Below, in pieces: positions 8,755 through 18,443 of a stretch of 64,000 nt of DNA. The stretch's first letter is position 1. The number at the start of each line of letters is the position of its first letter. The position numbers were made by a program, and so were the translations under genes. Source of the stretch: CAVWXT01 sp963759115 (GTDB taxonomy: Bacteria; Planctomycetota; Planctomycetia; Pirellulales; Thermoguttaceae); the NCBI GenBank assembly GCA_963759115.1, contig CAVWXT010000002.1:1-64000 (forward strand). Reading direction: 5' to 3'. A model generated the notes under the pieces. It saw only the letters and a list, made by a program, of their open reading frames with translations, made no database searches and was not told where the DNA came from.

Positions 8755-10125
8755 CGGTTCATCCCCGCGTGTACGGGGAACTCCGGCAGGGTCCACTCAT
8801 CGCCGCCGCAGCGGCCGGTTCATCCCCGCGTGTACGGGGAACTCTCGAACCAGGGCAGGGCAAGGTTTTCGAGAATCGGTTCATCCCCGCGTGTACGGGG
8901 AACTCCGCCCAATTCAGCTTGTCGTAGGTCTTCTTCGCGGTTCATCCCCGCGTGTGCGGGGAACTCCCGGCTGCCGACCGCTTCCGTCTTCCGCCGCTCG
9001 GTTCATCCCCGCGTGTACGGGGAACTCGTATACGACCTCAGCGAGGCGATGGTCCGCACCGGTTCATCCCCGCGTGTACGGGGAACTCCCCAGACGCAAG
9101 TGACCGGCGGTGCCTATGACCGGTTCATCCCCGCGTGTGCGGGGAACTCCCCATGACCGAACCCACAAACGAACTGATGACCGGTTCATCCCCGCGTGTA
9201 CGGGGAACTCGATGCTGCCTGATTCATCCCGTTCCGAAGCTGCGGTTCATCCCCGCGTGTACGGGGAACTCGCGGAGGCACGGATCGTGTTAACTGGTCT
9301 GCACGGTTCATCCCCGCGTGTACGGGGAACTCTCCGGCTTGCGCCGCAACTGATCGGCAATTACCGGTTCATCCCCGCGTGTGCGGGGAACTCCTTTCAG
9401 TTTTCGCATGACGGAAACGAGTCGGCGGTTCATCCCCGCGTGTACGGGGAACTCCACATCGGCATCAGGCTGGACGACGCAAAGCGCGGTTCATCCCCGC
9501 GTGTACGGGGAACTTTCTTCCAAGCCCAGGCATGTCGGCGGAAGGAACGGTTCATCCCCGCGTGTGCGGGGAACTCACAGAGGACCGTCACGCCGTCTGG
9601 GGCAAGCACGGTTCATCCCCGCGTGTACGGGGAACTCAATAGCGCGGACCAACCGCCTTGGTTCATCAGCGGTTCATCCCCGCGTGTACGGGGAACTCTC
9701 GGTTCCCACATAGGGAACATTCTCGAAGCACGGTTCATCCCCGCGTGTACGGGGAACTCGTCACCGGCACTCCGCAGGCTAACGGGCTGGCCGGTTCATC
9801 CCCGCGTGTACGGGGAACTCAACAACTGCTGCATTCCTGGCGTGGTGGTGTCCGGTTCATCCCCGCGTGTACGGGGAACTCAGTCCGTCGGCCTTCTGGC
9901 CCAACCCCAAGAACGGTTCATCCCCGCGTGTACGGGGAACTCACAATCGGCCTACGCGGTGTAGGTGTTCACGCCGGTTCATCCCCGCGTGTACGGGGAA
10001 CTCATCATCAAGGGAGGGAAACCTGCGATGTTAGTCGGTTCATCCCCGCGTGTACGGGGAACTCTCGGATCGGATTGGCGAAATCGCCACCCGCCACGGT
10101 TCATCCCCGCGTGTACGGGGAACTC
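8755..10125 (-). CRISPR. type I-E CRISPR array, leader-distal segment (23 repeats)
   Basis: Twenty-three 29-bp repeats with an exact 61-bp period, first at 8755 and last at 10097, separated by 32-nt spacers. On the minus strand each reads GAGTTCCCCG, then a short loop, then CGGGGATGAACCG, closely matching the Escherichia coli type I-E repeat with CCCCG/CGGGG arms. Several repeats carry GTGTG where most have GTGTA (for example near 8940, 9125, 9370 and 9550), and the one near 9487 ends in T instead of C. Variation of this kind is expected in the older, leader-distal part. The next spacer (from 10126) is interrupted by an ISAzo13-type element. Confidence 0.97.
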
Positions 10126-10138
10126 CCGATGAAGCTAA

Positions 10139-11484
10139 GGACCGGCGAATCAATAGGTGTCGGAGTTTTGTGGCATATCTGATAGACTGGGGGCTAGTGT
10201 ATGGAGTTTCTCATGGTCCTTTTGAATGGAGCCAAGGATGGCCTTCGTATTTCAGTTGCAGTACGATCCGGAAGTGGTGGAACAGGTTCGGGCCTTTTAT
10301 CAAACGTTGTCCGAGAAAGATGGACGACGGTATGCTGCCGTCGAGGCTCGGCGGCTGGGGCATGGCGGGATCGAGTATGTGGCCGAGGTGTTCGGATGCT
10401 CGCAGCGAACCATTGAACGCGGACTGGCCGAGTTGGACGAGTTGCCACACGATCCGGCAGCGGGACGAGTGCGACGAATTGGCGGCGGGCGAAAAAAAAA
10501 TGGTCGAGACCCAGCCCGAACTTGTGGAGAACTTGAAGTCGGTGCTGGAAGTCCGCACAGCGGGCAATCCCGATGACGCCGGCGTGCTGTGGACGGACCT
10601 CTCGTCGCGGCAACTCGCGGACACCGTGACGGACATGGGAACTCCCGTCAGTCCACCGGTCGTGCGAGACTGGATGAAAGAGCAGAAGTTGGGGCGACAC
10701 AAGATCGCCAAGGTTTTGGCAGGCGGACACAGCCCTGATCGGGATGCCCAGTTCCTCCGCATCGCCGAACTGAAGGCCAAGTACTTGGCGGCGGGCGACC
10801 CCGTGTTTTCCCTCGATACCAAGGCAAAAGAACATCTCGGGCAACTCTTTCGGGAGGGCCGCGTGTGGACCCAGCAGGCCTTCCGGGCGTTCGACCACGA
10901 CTTTCCCAGTTGGGCTACCGGCGTCATTATTCCGCACGGCATCTACGACCTCCTTCGCAATCGCGGCCATCTCAACATCGGCCTGAGCCACGACACGAGC
11001 CAATTCGCGTGCGACAGCTTCCGCTGGTACTGGAACCGTATCGGCCAACGATGCTACCCGCACGCCAAGTTCCATCCTCTTGTTGTGCGACTGTGGCGGA
11101 AGCAATTCGGCGGCTCAGTATCTTTTCAAACAGGACTTGCAACACCTCGTCAACGAATTGGGAGTAGAAATCCGAGTGGCCCACTACCCAAGCTATTGCT
11201 CGAAGTTCAACCCGATTGAACGCCGTTTCTTTCCCCATGTCGGTCGCGCCTGCCAAGGAATGCTGTTCGACACGCTCGACACCGTGGTCCGCCTGATGCG
11301 CAAAGCCTCGACCACCACCGGCCTGCAAACGACAGTCAATGTTATCCACCGCATCTATGAAACCGGTCGCAAGGTCGCCGACAGCTTCAAAGCCGCCATG
11401 ACCATTCTCTTTGACGACTTGCTGCCAAAATGGAACTACGTCGCCAAACCCCAATAATCCCGACAGTTATTGATTCGCCGGTCC
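10139..11484 (+). mobile_element. ISAzo13-type insertion sequence inside a CRISPR spacer
   Basis: A 1346-bp element with 25-bp terminal inverted repeats, the outer 17 bases perfect (GGACCGGCGAATCAATA) and two mismatches further in. TAA flanks both ends (10136-10138 and 11485-11487), consistent with a 2-3 bp target duplication. Removing the element and one TAA leaves 13 + 19 = 32 nt, exactly one spacer length, so insertion into a pre-existing spacer is certain. The element lies between repeats 23 and 24 counted from the left. Confidence 0.93.
10226..11457 (+). pseudogene. ISAzo13-type (Rhodopirellula-like DDE) transposase, two frameshifts
   Basis: Three frames join into one transposase. The first piece has a helix-turn-helix (GGIEYVAEVFGCSQRTIERG). 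It shifts frame at a run of nine A bases (10492-10500), and the second piece has PVVRDWMKEQKL, DPVFSLDTKAKE (first catalytic Asp) and HGIYDLLRNRGHLNIGLSHD. A second shift near 11075 leads into LLCDCGGSNSAAQYLF (second Asp), HYPSYCSKFNPIERRFFPHV (catalytic Glu region) and the ending LLPKWNYVAKPQ. This set is diagnostic of the ISAzo13 family, common in Planctomycetota. The A9 run could be a slippage site used in expression; the second break looks like mutation or sequencing error. Confidence 0.88.
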
Positions 11485-11506
11485 TAAGGCTTACGGGATG
11501 CTTTGC

Positions 11507-12758
11507 CGGTTCATCCCCGCGTGTACGGGGAACTCCACACGAAACACAATGGCACACGATTACCCATCGGTTCATCCCCGCGTGTACGGGGAACTCGCAC
11601 TCGGGGCAGGTGATTCGGCCGCGGGGCCACGGTTCATCCCCGCGTGTACGGGTAACTCGGCCTAATACGACACGTTCAAGCCTGCCACCGCGGTTCATCC
11701 CCGCGTGTACGGGGAACTCCGTATCCGTTTGGCACTCCCATGTTTCTGATCCGGTTCATCCCCGCGTGTACGGGGAACTCTGCCGCAAAGCCCCGTTCGA
11801 TCGGTTCCGAGACGGTTCATCCCCGCGTGTACGGGGAACTCTATGCATAGGCACTCCCGGAGAAGTCATCGCCCGGTTCATCCCCGCGTGTACGGGGAAC
11901 TCCGGCAGGCGGTGGCGGGATTTCCGCGGCCATTCGGTTCATCCCCGCGTGTACGGGGAACTCGATGCCACATAGCGATTACGTCCGTCGATCACCGGTT
12001 CATCCCCGCGTGTACGGGGAACTCGGCCATGCCCGAATCGCAGCGGCAGTTGATCGCGGTTCATCCCCGCGTGTACGGGGAACTCGATCGTCCGCGCCTG
12101 GGGCGAGGGCTCTACTTCGGTTCATCCCCGCGTGTACGGGGAACTCGACTGTACCTGAGCCTCAAAGTCTTTTCTTTCCGGTTCATCCCCGCGTGTACGG
12201 GGAACTCGCCGCGCGGGCGGCTTTTGCACGGTACTGATATACGGTTCATCCCCGCGTGTACGGGGAACTCAGGGGCGACTCGTAGCGGGTCTGCACGTCG
12301 GCCGGTTCATCCCCGCGTGTACGGGGAACTCGCCTCAAAGTCTTTTTTTTCCTTGGCCATCATCGGTTCATCCCCGCGTGTACGGGGAACTCTGGCAAAT
12401 CATCTTCGGCGGAAATTACTTTGACGGTTCATCCCCGCGTGTACGGGGAACTCCCGAATTAGGCCAGGAGCTTGTCGATCGCCACCGGTTCATCCCCGCG
12501 TGTACGGGGAACTCCGCTGGCGTGGCACCGCGGCGAGATAAGCATCCGGTTCATCCCCGCGTGTACGGGGAACTCGCCATCGACGCCGGCAGCGACGATC
12601 TGGTTGTCGGTTCATCCCCGCGTGTACGGGGAACTCACCGTCTCGGCAGTCGCCAGTTCCGCACGCATCGGTTCATCCCCGCGTGTACGGGGAACTCGTC
12701 TGTGAGAACGGTACCGCCTCGCCGGAAGTCGGTTCATCCCCGCGTGTACGGGGAACTC
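11507..12758 (-). CRISPR. type I-E CRISPR array, leader-proximal segment (21 repeats)
   Basis: Twenty-one repeats from 11507 to 12758, mostly with a 61-bp period. Two spacers are longer: 33 nt after the repeat at 11568 and 34 nt after the repeat at 12179. The repeat at 11630 has GGGT in place of GGGG. All others appear uniform, as expected close to the leader. Together with the segment at 8755-10125 the locus has 44 repeats and 43 spacers, one of them interrupted. Transcription is expected from the leader at the right towards the left, so only this half is upstream of the inserted element. Confidence 0.97.
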
Positions 12759-12808
12759 TCTTCTCTCTATCCTCAAACAGATCAACAACTTGCCATTTCT
12801 GAAAAAAC
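12759..12808 (-). promoter_or_regulatory. CRISPR leader
   Basis: Fifty A/T-rich bases lie between the cas2 stop (12809) and the first repeat (12758 on the minus strand). A run of A bases at 12802-12807 gives a T tract on the transcribed strand, as in type I-E leaders. Position and composition make it the leader; it is short, so promoter elements may lie inside the end of cas2, where a GATACTGAT-type tandem repeat occurs. New spacers should be added at 12758. Confidence 0.7.
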
Positions 12809-13132
12809 CTACCAACTATCATCAGTATCATCAGTATCTTCATTATGTTTTTCGTCAGGAGGTTTGAACGCGCAAAGTTTCAGCCCGTCGAGTTCGATAG
12901 GGACGCGGCGATTCGCTCCACAGGTATCAAAATCCAAGCCCAAGTCATCCGGATTGGCCCAGACAAGCACGGCATTCCCTTCCCCGATTTCCTCCTTTAC
13001 CACCGCCCATGTCCGTTCGCGGACCCTTTGCGAATAGTCGCCGACATACACCCCTGCGCGGACCTCCAAAAAGAGCCGCGTCAAGTACCCGCGCAAACGG
13101 GGTGGGGCATTTTCAAGAACGATGACCAGCAT
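12809..13132 (-). CDS. cas2: CRISPR-associated endonuclease Cas2 (type I-E)
   Basis: A 107-residue protein starting MLVIVLENAPPRLRGYLTRL and containing FLEVRAGVYVGDYSQRVRE, both strongly typical of Cas2e. Cas2 forms the structural core of the Cas1-Cas2 integrase that inserts new spacers at the leader end of the array. The start at 13132 is chosen because the MLVIVLENAP motif is the family N-terminus; it overlaps the end of cas1 by 20 bases. The acidic tail (EDTDDTDDSW) is encoded by short tandem repeats and ends only 50 bases from the first repeat. It appears intact. Confidence 0.93.
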   Translation of the reverse strand: MLVIVLENAPPRLRGYLTRLFLEVRAGVYVGDYSQRVRERTWAVVKEEIGEGNAVLVWANPDDLGLDFDTCGANRRVPIELDGLKLCAFKPPDEKHNEDTDDTDDSW

Positions 13133-14025
13133 CTCCCGTTTGCTCCTTGTTTGGAATGGCAATGGGCATGGCTTCCTCATGTGCCTTGGGCAGGGGAATG
13201 CCGCCGGCCGCCAGAATCTCTTCGATCGTGGGAATGATCCGATCCAAGAGCTTGATGCTTGCGGAAACTGTTGCGGCAGTACAATCGCGTTTCCCGCTGA
13301 GGATCGCCTTGGTTTGCCGCCACCACCTTAAAGGCGATGGGCACGGCAGTCTCAAACTTGAAAAGGTCGGCAATGTCGTACACGAAAGACAAAGGCTTGC
13401 CGGTGTGCAGAAAGCCGATGGCCGGGGCGTAGCCGGCCGCCAGAATGGCCGCCTCGCAAAGTCCGTACAGGCAATGGTTTGCCACACTGAGGCAGCGGTT
13501 CACCACGTCGCCCGAGTCGAAGTGGTTGGGATCATACTTCCGACTATCCCAAGCAACGCCGTACTGCCGCGCCAAGAGTTGGTACATGGTCCGCACCCGC
13601 ACGCCTTCGATGCCGCGCAACTGCTCGATACTGCGGCGGGCGGGCGGTTCTTCCTGAAACCGGAAGCGATACATCGCCCGCACGACTTTAATGCGCAACT
13701 CGTCATCTAGGGCGAGTTTAGCCTGGTAAAGCAGGCGATCGGACCGCGCCCCGCCAGGTTGACCTGCCGAATAAAGCCGCACGCCGCCTTCTCCGACCCA
13801 CTGGATCAGGCAGCCTACCTCGGCCGCCAGAGCGACGGCTTCGTGGGTGATACGCGTGCCGGGTTCCAGAAACATGCAGGCCAGTCCACCGACCGGGAGG
13901 TGCGTGCGGATGCCGTCCTTGTCGATCAGCACCAGCGCGCCGTCCTGGACTTCAATGCTTCCGCACTGAAGCCAAGCCATGCTTGTGCGCTCTTTCATGG
14001 GGATGGGATTGGATTCGAGTCTCAT
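13113..14025 (-). pseudogene. cas1: Cas1 spacer integrase (type I-E), one frameshift near 13275
   Basis: The N-terminal NPIPMKERTSMAWLQ, then EVQDGALVLIDKDGIRTHLP, GLACMFLEPGTRITHEAV, and the catalytic-site region AAILAAGYAPAIGFLHTGKP with LSFVYDIADLFKFE are full type I-E Cas1 hallmarks. After RLYCRN the frame breaks; the downstream frame supplies KLLDRIIPTIEEILAAGG and the natural ending QTGDAGHRS. All active-site residues lie before the break. Cas1 catalyses spacer integration with Cas2. The ATG overlaps the cas5 stop as ATGA. A single-base error would explain the break, so the gene may well be functional in the organism. Confidence 0.9.
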
Positions 14026-14717
14026 GATGTCCCCTGAGAAGTTCGTACCCTGCGAGGCGCAAACATTCGTCGATCCGAGGCGAAGGATACCGGCTGATCG
14101 GGCAGGGAGTCCCGCCCTTCAGCAAAGGATTCGGCATCTTCTTGTCGGGTGAAGGATTCCAGCGGTTGCTGGCCGATGAGGAGTTTCAATGCCTCGTTGC
14201 GCAAGTCGCACAATCCGGCCAATACCGGTGCGGACGGAACGCAGGTCTTCCGCCCCAGCCAGACGCCCCATTTCGGATCGGCAAGCGCATCTGCGATTCG
14301 TGTGAGCAAGGCCGCGTTGCCTTCGATAAGAACGCCGAAAGAAGCATCCGTCAGGTATTGCCGATAAGTGATATGGCAATCCTTCATCCCACCATCGGCT
14401 TTCTTCGTGTTCTGGACGGTGTGGTAATCCTGGAGTCGCCGAACGCTCAGTGTCATTTTTCTGGCGGTGTTTGCGAACTTACTTTCCACCACGCGAGGAA
14501 TGGCAATGGTAGTCATCCGCACTGCCGCAAAGTCCGCAAGAAATGTCTGTTCTTCAGCGCGGCCGCGTCCGAAACCAAGGGCGGCGCAGCACATTCCGGC
14601 CACCGCGCTCTTGGTGGGCATCAGGCCCGTGTTGCGCCGACTGTACTGACTGTCAAAGCCCCAGGATTGAAGCGGCCCTTGCAAACGGAGAGCAAGATAC
14701 TTGTCTTCAGACGACAT
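14022..14717 (-). CDS. cas5: Cascade subunit Cas5e (CasD)
   Basis: A 231-residue intact protein opening YLALRLQGPLQSWGFDSQYS, the signature N-terminus of Cas5e, followed by PTKSAVAGMCCAALGFGRG, also conserved. Cas5e caps the 5' handle of the crRNA in Cascade and contacts Cas8e. It overlaps cas7 by 11 bases upstream and cas1 by 4 bases (ATGA) downstream, so it is translated within the operon. No break is seen. Confidence 0.93.
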   Translation of the reverse strand: MSSEDKYLALRLQGPLQSWGFDSQYSRRNTGLMPTKSAVAGMCCAALGFGRGRAEEQTFLADFAAVRMTTIAIPRVVESKFANTARKMTLSVRRLQDYHTVQNTKKADGGMKDCHITYRQYLTDASFGVLIEGNAALLTRIADALADPKWGVWLGRKTCVPSAPVLAGLCDLRNEALKLLIGQQPLESFTRQEDAESFAEGRDSLPDQPVSFASDRRMFAPRRVRTSQGTS

Positions 14718-15918
14718 GCTTCACCACCTCTTCCAGAAATGAAGGCAAGCTCAGTTCAGGAATCGCTTTCTCAAAGACAGCGTTGAGCCCCCACGTGGTC
14801 TTGAGCTTTTCATACTCGGCCTTGAGGCGTTTCACGGATTCCGCGACGTAGCCTTGGCCACGAGGAAGCGGGTTTTCGAAGGCATTGACCAATTGAACGG
14901 GATGCCCCTTTTCCCGTACCACGCCAAGAATAAAAACCGGCAACGTATTGCCGTTCATGGTATTCTTGCGGGCACTGGGAATCGCCTTGATGGTCGCCTC
15001 AACGAAGGTGCGCACCACGGCCTGTCGCTCTTCCAGTGTCATGGAAGCGAGGTGCCCGGCATCGGCCAGCATATCGAGGTTCAGCGCGGCAAAGCGGTAA
15101 TAAGTGGCGGAGTTGAACTCCAGAGTGCTGGTCATGCCAGCGCCGGATTCCTCTTTGGATTGAAGCTCATCAACAGCGGCGAAGAATTCGAGCTCATTGT
15201 CGGCCTTGTGCGTGGAAAGGGCATGGGAGAACATCGCGGCGGCTTCCACCGTTAAGGAATGGTCGTTGGCGACCATGCGACCGAAAAGAGCGATGTCGGC
15301 AGCATCTTTCGGTAAGCTCTCATCTTTGAATGCTTTTCTGATCGGCTTCTTGAGAACCCCTGCCACGAGTTTAGTAAACTGTTTTGGGCTCAGTTTCTTT
15401 TCGCCTTTTTTTCGTTTCGTGGCCGTCTCTTCCTCAGCATCATCCTCCCCATCGTCCTCATCTGCGAGCTTTGCCGTGTCCACCGAAGAAACCACTTCGA
15501 CAAGTTTTTGTTTGTCCACATCTGTGAGCGAGTGAAGAAGTTGGGAAAATGCCTCATACTCCAGGGGCGATAGAAAGACCAGAGTCTTCACCTTTCCCTC
15601 TTCCTTCGGATCAAGTTTTGCAAGGTAGTGTCCCGAGCAAAGGGACAAAGCCTTAGCGGTCGCTTCGGCTTCTCCGATTGCCGTAAGGGCTGCGCCAATC
15701 TTCTCGATGAAAAGCCGGCTTCGCTGTCCCTTGAATTGTCCACGCAAATCGAAATCTTTCTCGGCCATCATCTCCCGAATCTCGCGTTTCCACGACTGAC
15801 TTGATACCCGCGCGCGCTGCACACCCCCAAAGACAGCCGTCTTGGGCGAATTGAGGTCATCGCGGTTGAGACAGGCAACCGGGACGGACTGAATGATGTG
15901 AAGTTCCAAATGTTTCAT
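14707..15918 (-). CDS. cas7: Cascade backbone subunit Cas7e (CasC/Cse4)
   Basis: An intact 403-residue protein. The start reads LELHIIQSVPVACLNRDDLN and SPKTAVFGGVQRARVSSQSW, the conserved RNA-binding N-terminus of Cas7e. A lysine- and glutamate-rich insert (about residues 155-180) is common as a variable loop. FNSATYYRFAALNLDMLADA and NGNTLPVFILGVVREKG belong to the conserved core. Six copies of Cas7 form the helical backbone around the crRNA spacer. It is 28 bases after cas6e on the same strand. Confidence 0.93.
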   Translation of the reverse strand: MKHLELHIIQSVPVACLNRDDLNSPKTAVFGGVQRARVSSQSWKREIREMMAEKDFDLRGQFKGQRSRLFIEKIGAALTAIGEAEATAKALSLCSGHYLAKLDPKEEGKVKTLVFLSPLEYEAFSQLLHSLTDVDKQKLVEVVSSVDTAKLADEDDGEDDAEEETATKRKKGEKKLSPKQFTKLVAGVLKKPIRKAFKDESLPKDAADIALFGRMVANDHSLTVEAAAMFSHALSTHKADNELEFFAAVDELQSKEESGAGMTSTLEFNSATYYRFAALNLDMLADAGHLASMTLEERQAVVRTFVEATIKAIPSARKNTMNGNTLPVFILGVVREKGHPVQLVNAFENPLPRGQGYVAESVKRLKAEYEKLKTTWGLNAVFEKAIPELSLPSFLEEVVKHVV

Positions 15919-15945
15919 GGTCTTTCTCCTTGCGAGGTGGATTGT

Positions 15946-16575
15946 TTACAAATTGACGGGTGCGAGCAGAAGCAGGCCGAAGCCGAAGCCTTTGGCGCTA
16001 CCTATCCCGGCGTAATAGGTTTCCGTGAATTTCTTGGCGTCGGTCACTTCCAGTACACCCCGGAACTGGACGCCGCCATGGCAGGCTGCTTGTTCTTTTT
16101 TGCGAAAATGGCTCTTCACCATGGGGCCGATTTCCAGCGGTTTGTCTGCGACGATTTGAAACCCGCCCGCCTGTCCCTTGCGGTCTATCCAGGCACGGAG
16201 TTCATCGGGCTGGATCAGGGGGACGCGCTTCCCATGACGTTTCCGCTCCCCTTGCTCATTGCGCTGCACGAGGCACTTGACGGGGTTGGCTCGCAGGTCG
16301 AAGGCATAGTAGCGATGGGCGAGAAAAGACGGGGCAATTTCCCTGACGGCAAAACTCTCCGGCGGGCACCAGCCCGGGCGGGTCAGCCGGCGCGGCGACA
16401 AGAGCCACAGCCGAAATGCCCCTTCCAGCGTGTCGATGCGGGTCAGAAAATCCCGCTTCCGCTCGGGTTCTCCAGGAAAACAATGCCAGAACCACTGATG
16501 CCAATCGTAGCTGTCCAGCACACCGGCGGCAAAGACGGTCTCGGCGTCGATTTCCATGCGGGCAAGCCAACTCAT
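15946..16575 (-). CDS. cas6e: crRNA-processing endoribonuclease Cas6e (CasE)
   Basis: A 209-residue protein. Features of Cas6e seen here: RFLAHRYYAFDLRANPVK-type strand (in LAHRYYAFDLRANPVKCL), GVLEVTDAKKFTETYYAGIG, and the C-terminal glycine-rich loop GSAKGFGFGLLLLAPV. Family members cut the pre-crRNA at the repeat hairpin and stay bound to the 3' handle. The gene lies between cse2 and cas7, whereas in E. coli it follows cas5. Its start overlaps the cse2 stop by four bases. Confidence 0.9.
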   Translation of the reverse strand: MSWLARMEIDAETVFAAGVLDSYDWHQWFWHCFPGEPERKRDFLTRIDTLEGAFRLWLLSPRRLTRPGWCPPESFAVREIAPSFLAHRYYAFDLRANPVKCLVQRNEQGERKRHGKRVPLIQPDELRAWIDRKGQAGGFQIVADKPLEIGPMVKSHFRKKEQAACHGGVQFRGVLEVTDAKKFTETYYAGIGSAKGFGFGLLLLAPVNL

Positions 16576-17081
16576 GGTTCCGCTCCTTCCTCCGCCGCCG
16601 ACGGCAATGCAGCGTCAACTCCGGGTGCCCAGAAGGAGGCAGCCCAGGCGGTTCTTGTACGGTCATTCCAAAACTTCAAGTCGGTTTCAAGCTGCTCGTA
16701 GTTGACGGGCACACCTTGGGACTTGGCTAGGAACACCATCCGAGTCACTCGTTTATAAAGCTCATCGCCTTTTTCCGCGGCCAGCAAGTGCAGGAAGCGT
16801 CGCTCGGTAGGTGTCAGCTTGCTGTCATCGTTGCGATTATCGCCACGATGACTTTGAACAACCCTGCAAGTCGCTCCAAAATTGCCTTCCTGCGTCTCTT
16901 CGGGGTGGGTGGCGTAGAGGGCGGCGACCATCGCGGCCAGTGGGTTCGTTACAGCCACACCCAGCCGATGCAATACCGGCCAGGCGCGGTGCTTCTTGCT
17001 CTCCACCAGCGTACAGCGAAGATCGGCCATCATTCCCCGGTCTTCCTTGCGTCTGCGGAGTTGCTCCAAGAGTTTGCTCAT
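16572..17081 (-). CDS. cse2: Cascade small subunit Cse2 (CasB)
   Basis: A 169-residue protein, intact, with the conserved FGATCRVVQSHRGD-type region and SKLTPTERRFLHLLAAEKGDEL near the middle, and an all-helical composition, as expected for Cse2. Two copies form the inner belly of Cascade and stabilise the R-loop. Starts and stops overlap by four bases with cas8e upstream and cas6e downstream. Context makes the assignment firm. Confidence 0.88.
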   Translation of the reverse strand: MSKLLEQLRRRKEDRGMMADLRCTLVESKKHRAWPVLHRLGVAVTNPLAAMVAALYATHPEETQEGNFGATCRVVQSHRGDNRNDDSKLTPTERRFLHLLAAEKGDELYKRVTRMVFLAKSQGVPVNYEQLETDLKFWNDRTRTAWAASFWAPGVDAALPSAAEEGAEP

Positions 17082-18443
17082 GCTTCATCCTCCTTTTCCG
17101 ATAAGTCGCTTTCGTTTTTCCGGTTCATCAATCGTTTCCAGCCTTCGGCGAATGCCCGGATTTGCCGGGGCGTTTCCTGGCCGCAGGCAGTGCGATAGGC
17201 ATCGCAGGCGGAAGCGAAGAGCATTTTCCGCCAGGCATTGCAAGTGGGCCCGCTGTTCTCGGTGCCGATAGCCTCGATATGCGCCATGAGCAGGGGAAGG
17301 TTTTTCTCGACGGCCGTCCAGAATGATAAAAAGGCAGTTTGTGCTAGCCTGTCCTTCAGTTTGCCTTGATCCTTAGGCTGTGTTCTCTTGACGCGAGGAG
17401 TCCAGTCCTTATTGATTGCGTTGCGGTATGCCTCAACAGCCCACCGAAGCTGTCTCGAAACATCTTCAGCCTGTTCAACCTTAGCCCGGTAAGTGGCCAC
17501 ATTTGATTGGAGAGCAGGGGAAATATGAAAGACCGACTCGACACCAATATCCATTGATGCTTGATCGCGAGTCATGGCACAAACATGAAAGTCGTACTCC
17601 ATGTTGTCAGATGCATTTTCCATTGCTAATGGGCCGCCAAGCCCCTCGGCGGAGCGCCTCAGGAGGAGCGACGACAGTTCGCGCCACACCGCCTTATTGG
17701 GATTAACCCCAACAACCTTCCGTTCTTGCGTTTGAACGCCTTTCTTGTCCCTCTTGGTTACAACGCGGACTGCCCCTGTCGGCTCGGCCGGGAACCCGTC
17801 CTTATAGGTGTCATATTTGAATCCGTTGCAGCAATACATTCGGTCGCTGCCCTCGATCAGGCGAACCCAGCGGGAAACTGGCACCAATCGTCCAACGTAT
17901 GTTTCTTGTTGCATTTTCGATTCGCATGGAGTCTTGTGGCGAATTTGGGAAGGATTCCCATACGGGCCTGCCGAAATCAACGGCAGAGAACACGTCTCCC
18001 TTCCGTTTGTCCCTTATGAAAGACCGATAAGCGAGTGCAACACGCTCGTGGGTTGGCATATTCAGGTGAATAGTTTCAGCCAAGCACCTGCCTCGAAATA
18101 GGCTATGGGCCATTGACTGCGACAGGCAAGGCGCATCAGGATTTCCAACCTGCGCGGTTTTCTTCGTTTGCCATTGCGCGACCGGGGCGCCGCCGCCGGG
18201 AGAAAAGTTTTGGAAGGTCAGTAGATTCAAGGCAGTTCGTGGCGGTTCAATTTGTCTGCTTTCCATCATTCCTTGATGATCGAAAAGGGTTGAGTTATTG
18301 CCTGTGGCCAGCTCCGTGTCGAGCAGCGCAACTGGGGAGGTCTTCCCCGACCTGCTTCCGTCCTTCTCTATACTTTTCAGGCTTGCCACCTGCAACCAGG
18401 GCTTTTGAGGATGGAACAACTCGAACGCATCCTTCCATCTTTC

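Noticed and set aside
8755..12758. Long open frames in the CRISPR arrays with repeated SSPRVRGT, VHPRVYGEL and RFIPACTGNS motifs
   Set aside because: The 61-bp period shifts frame by one in each unit, so all three frames of the repeat appear in turn. These are array translations, not proteins.
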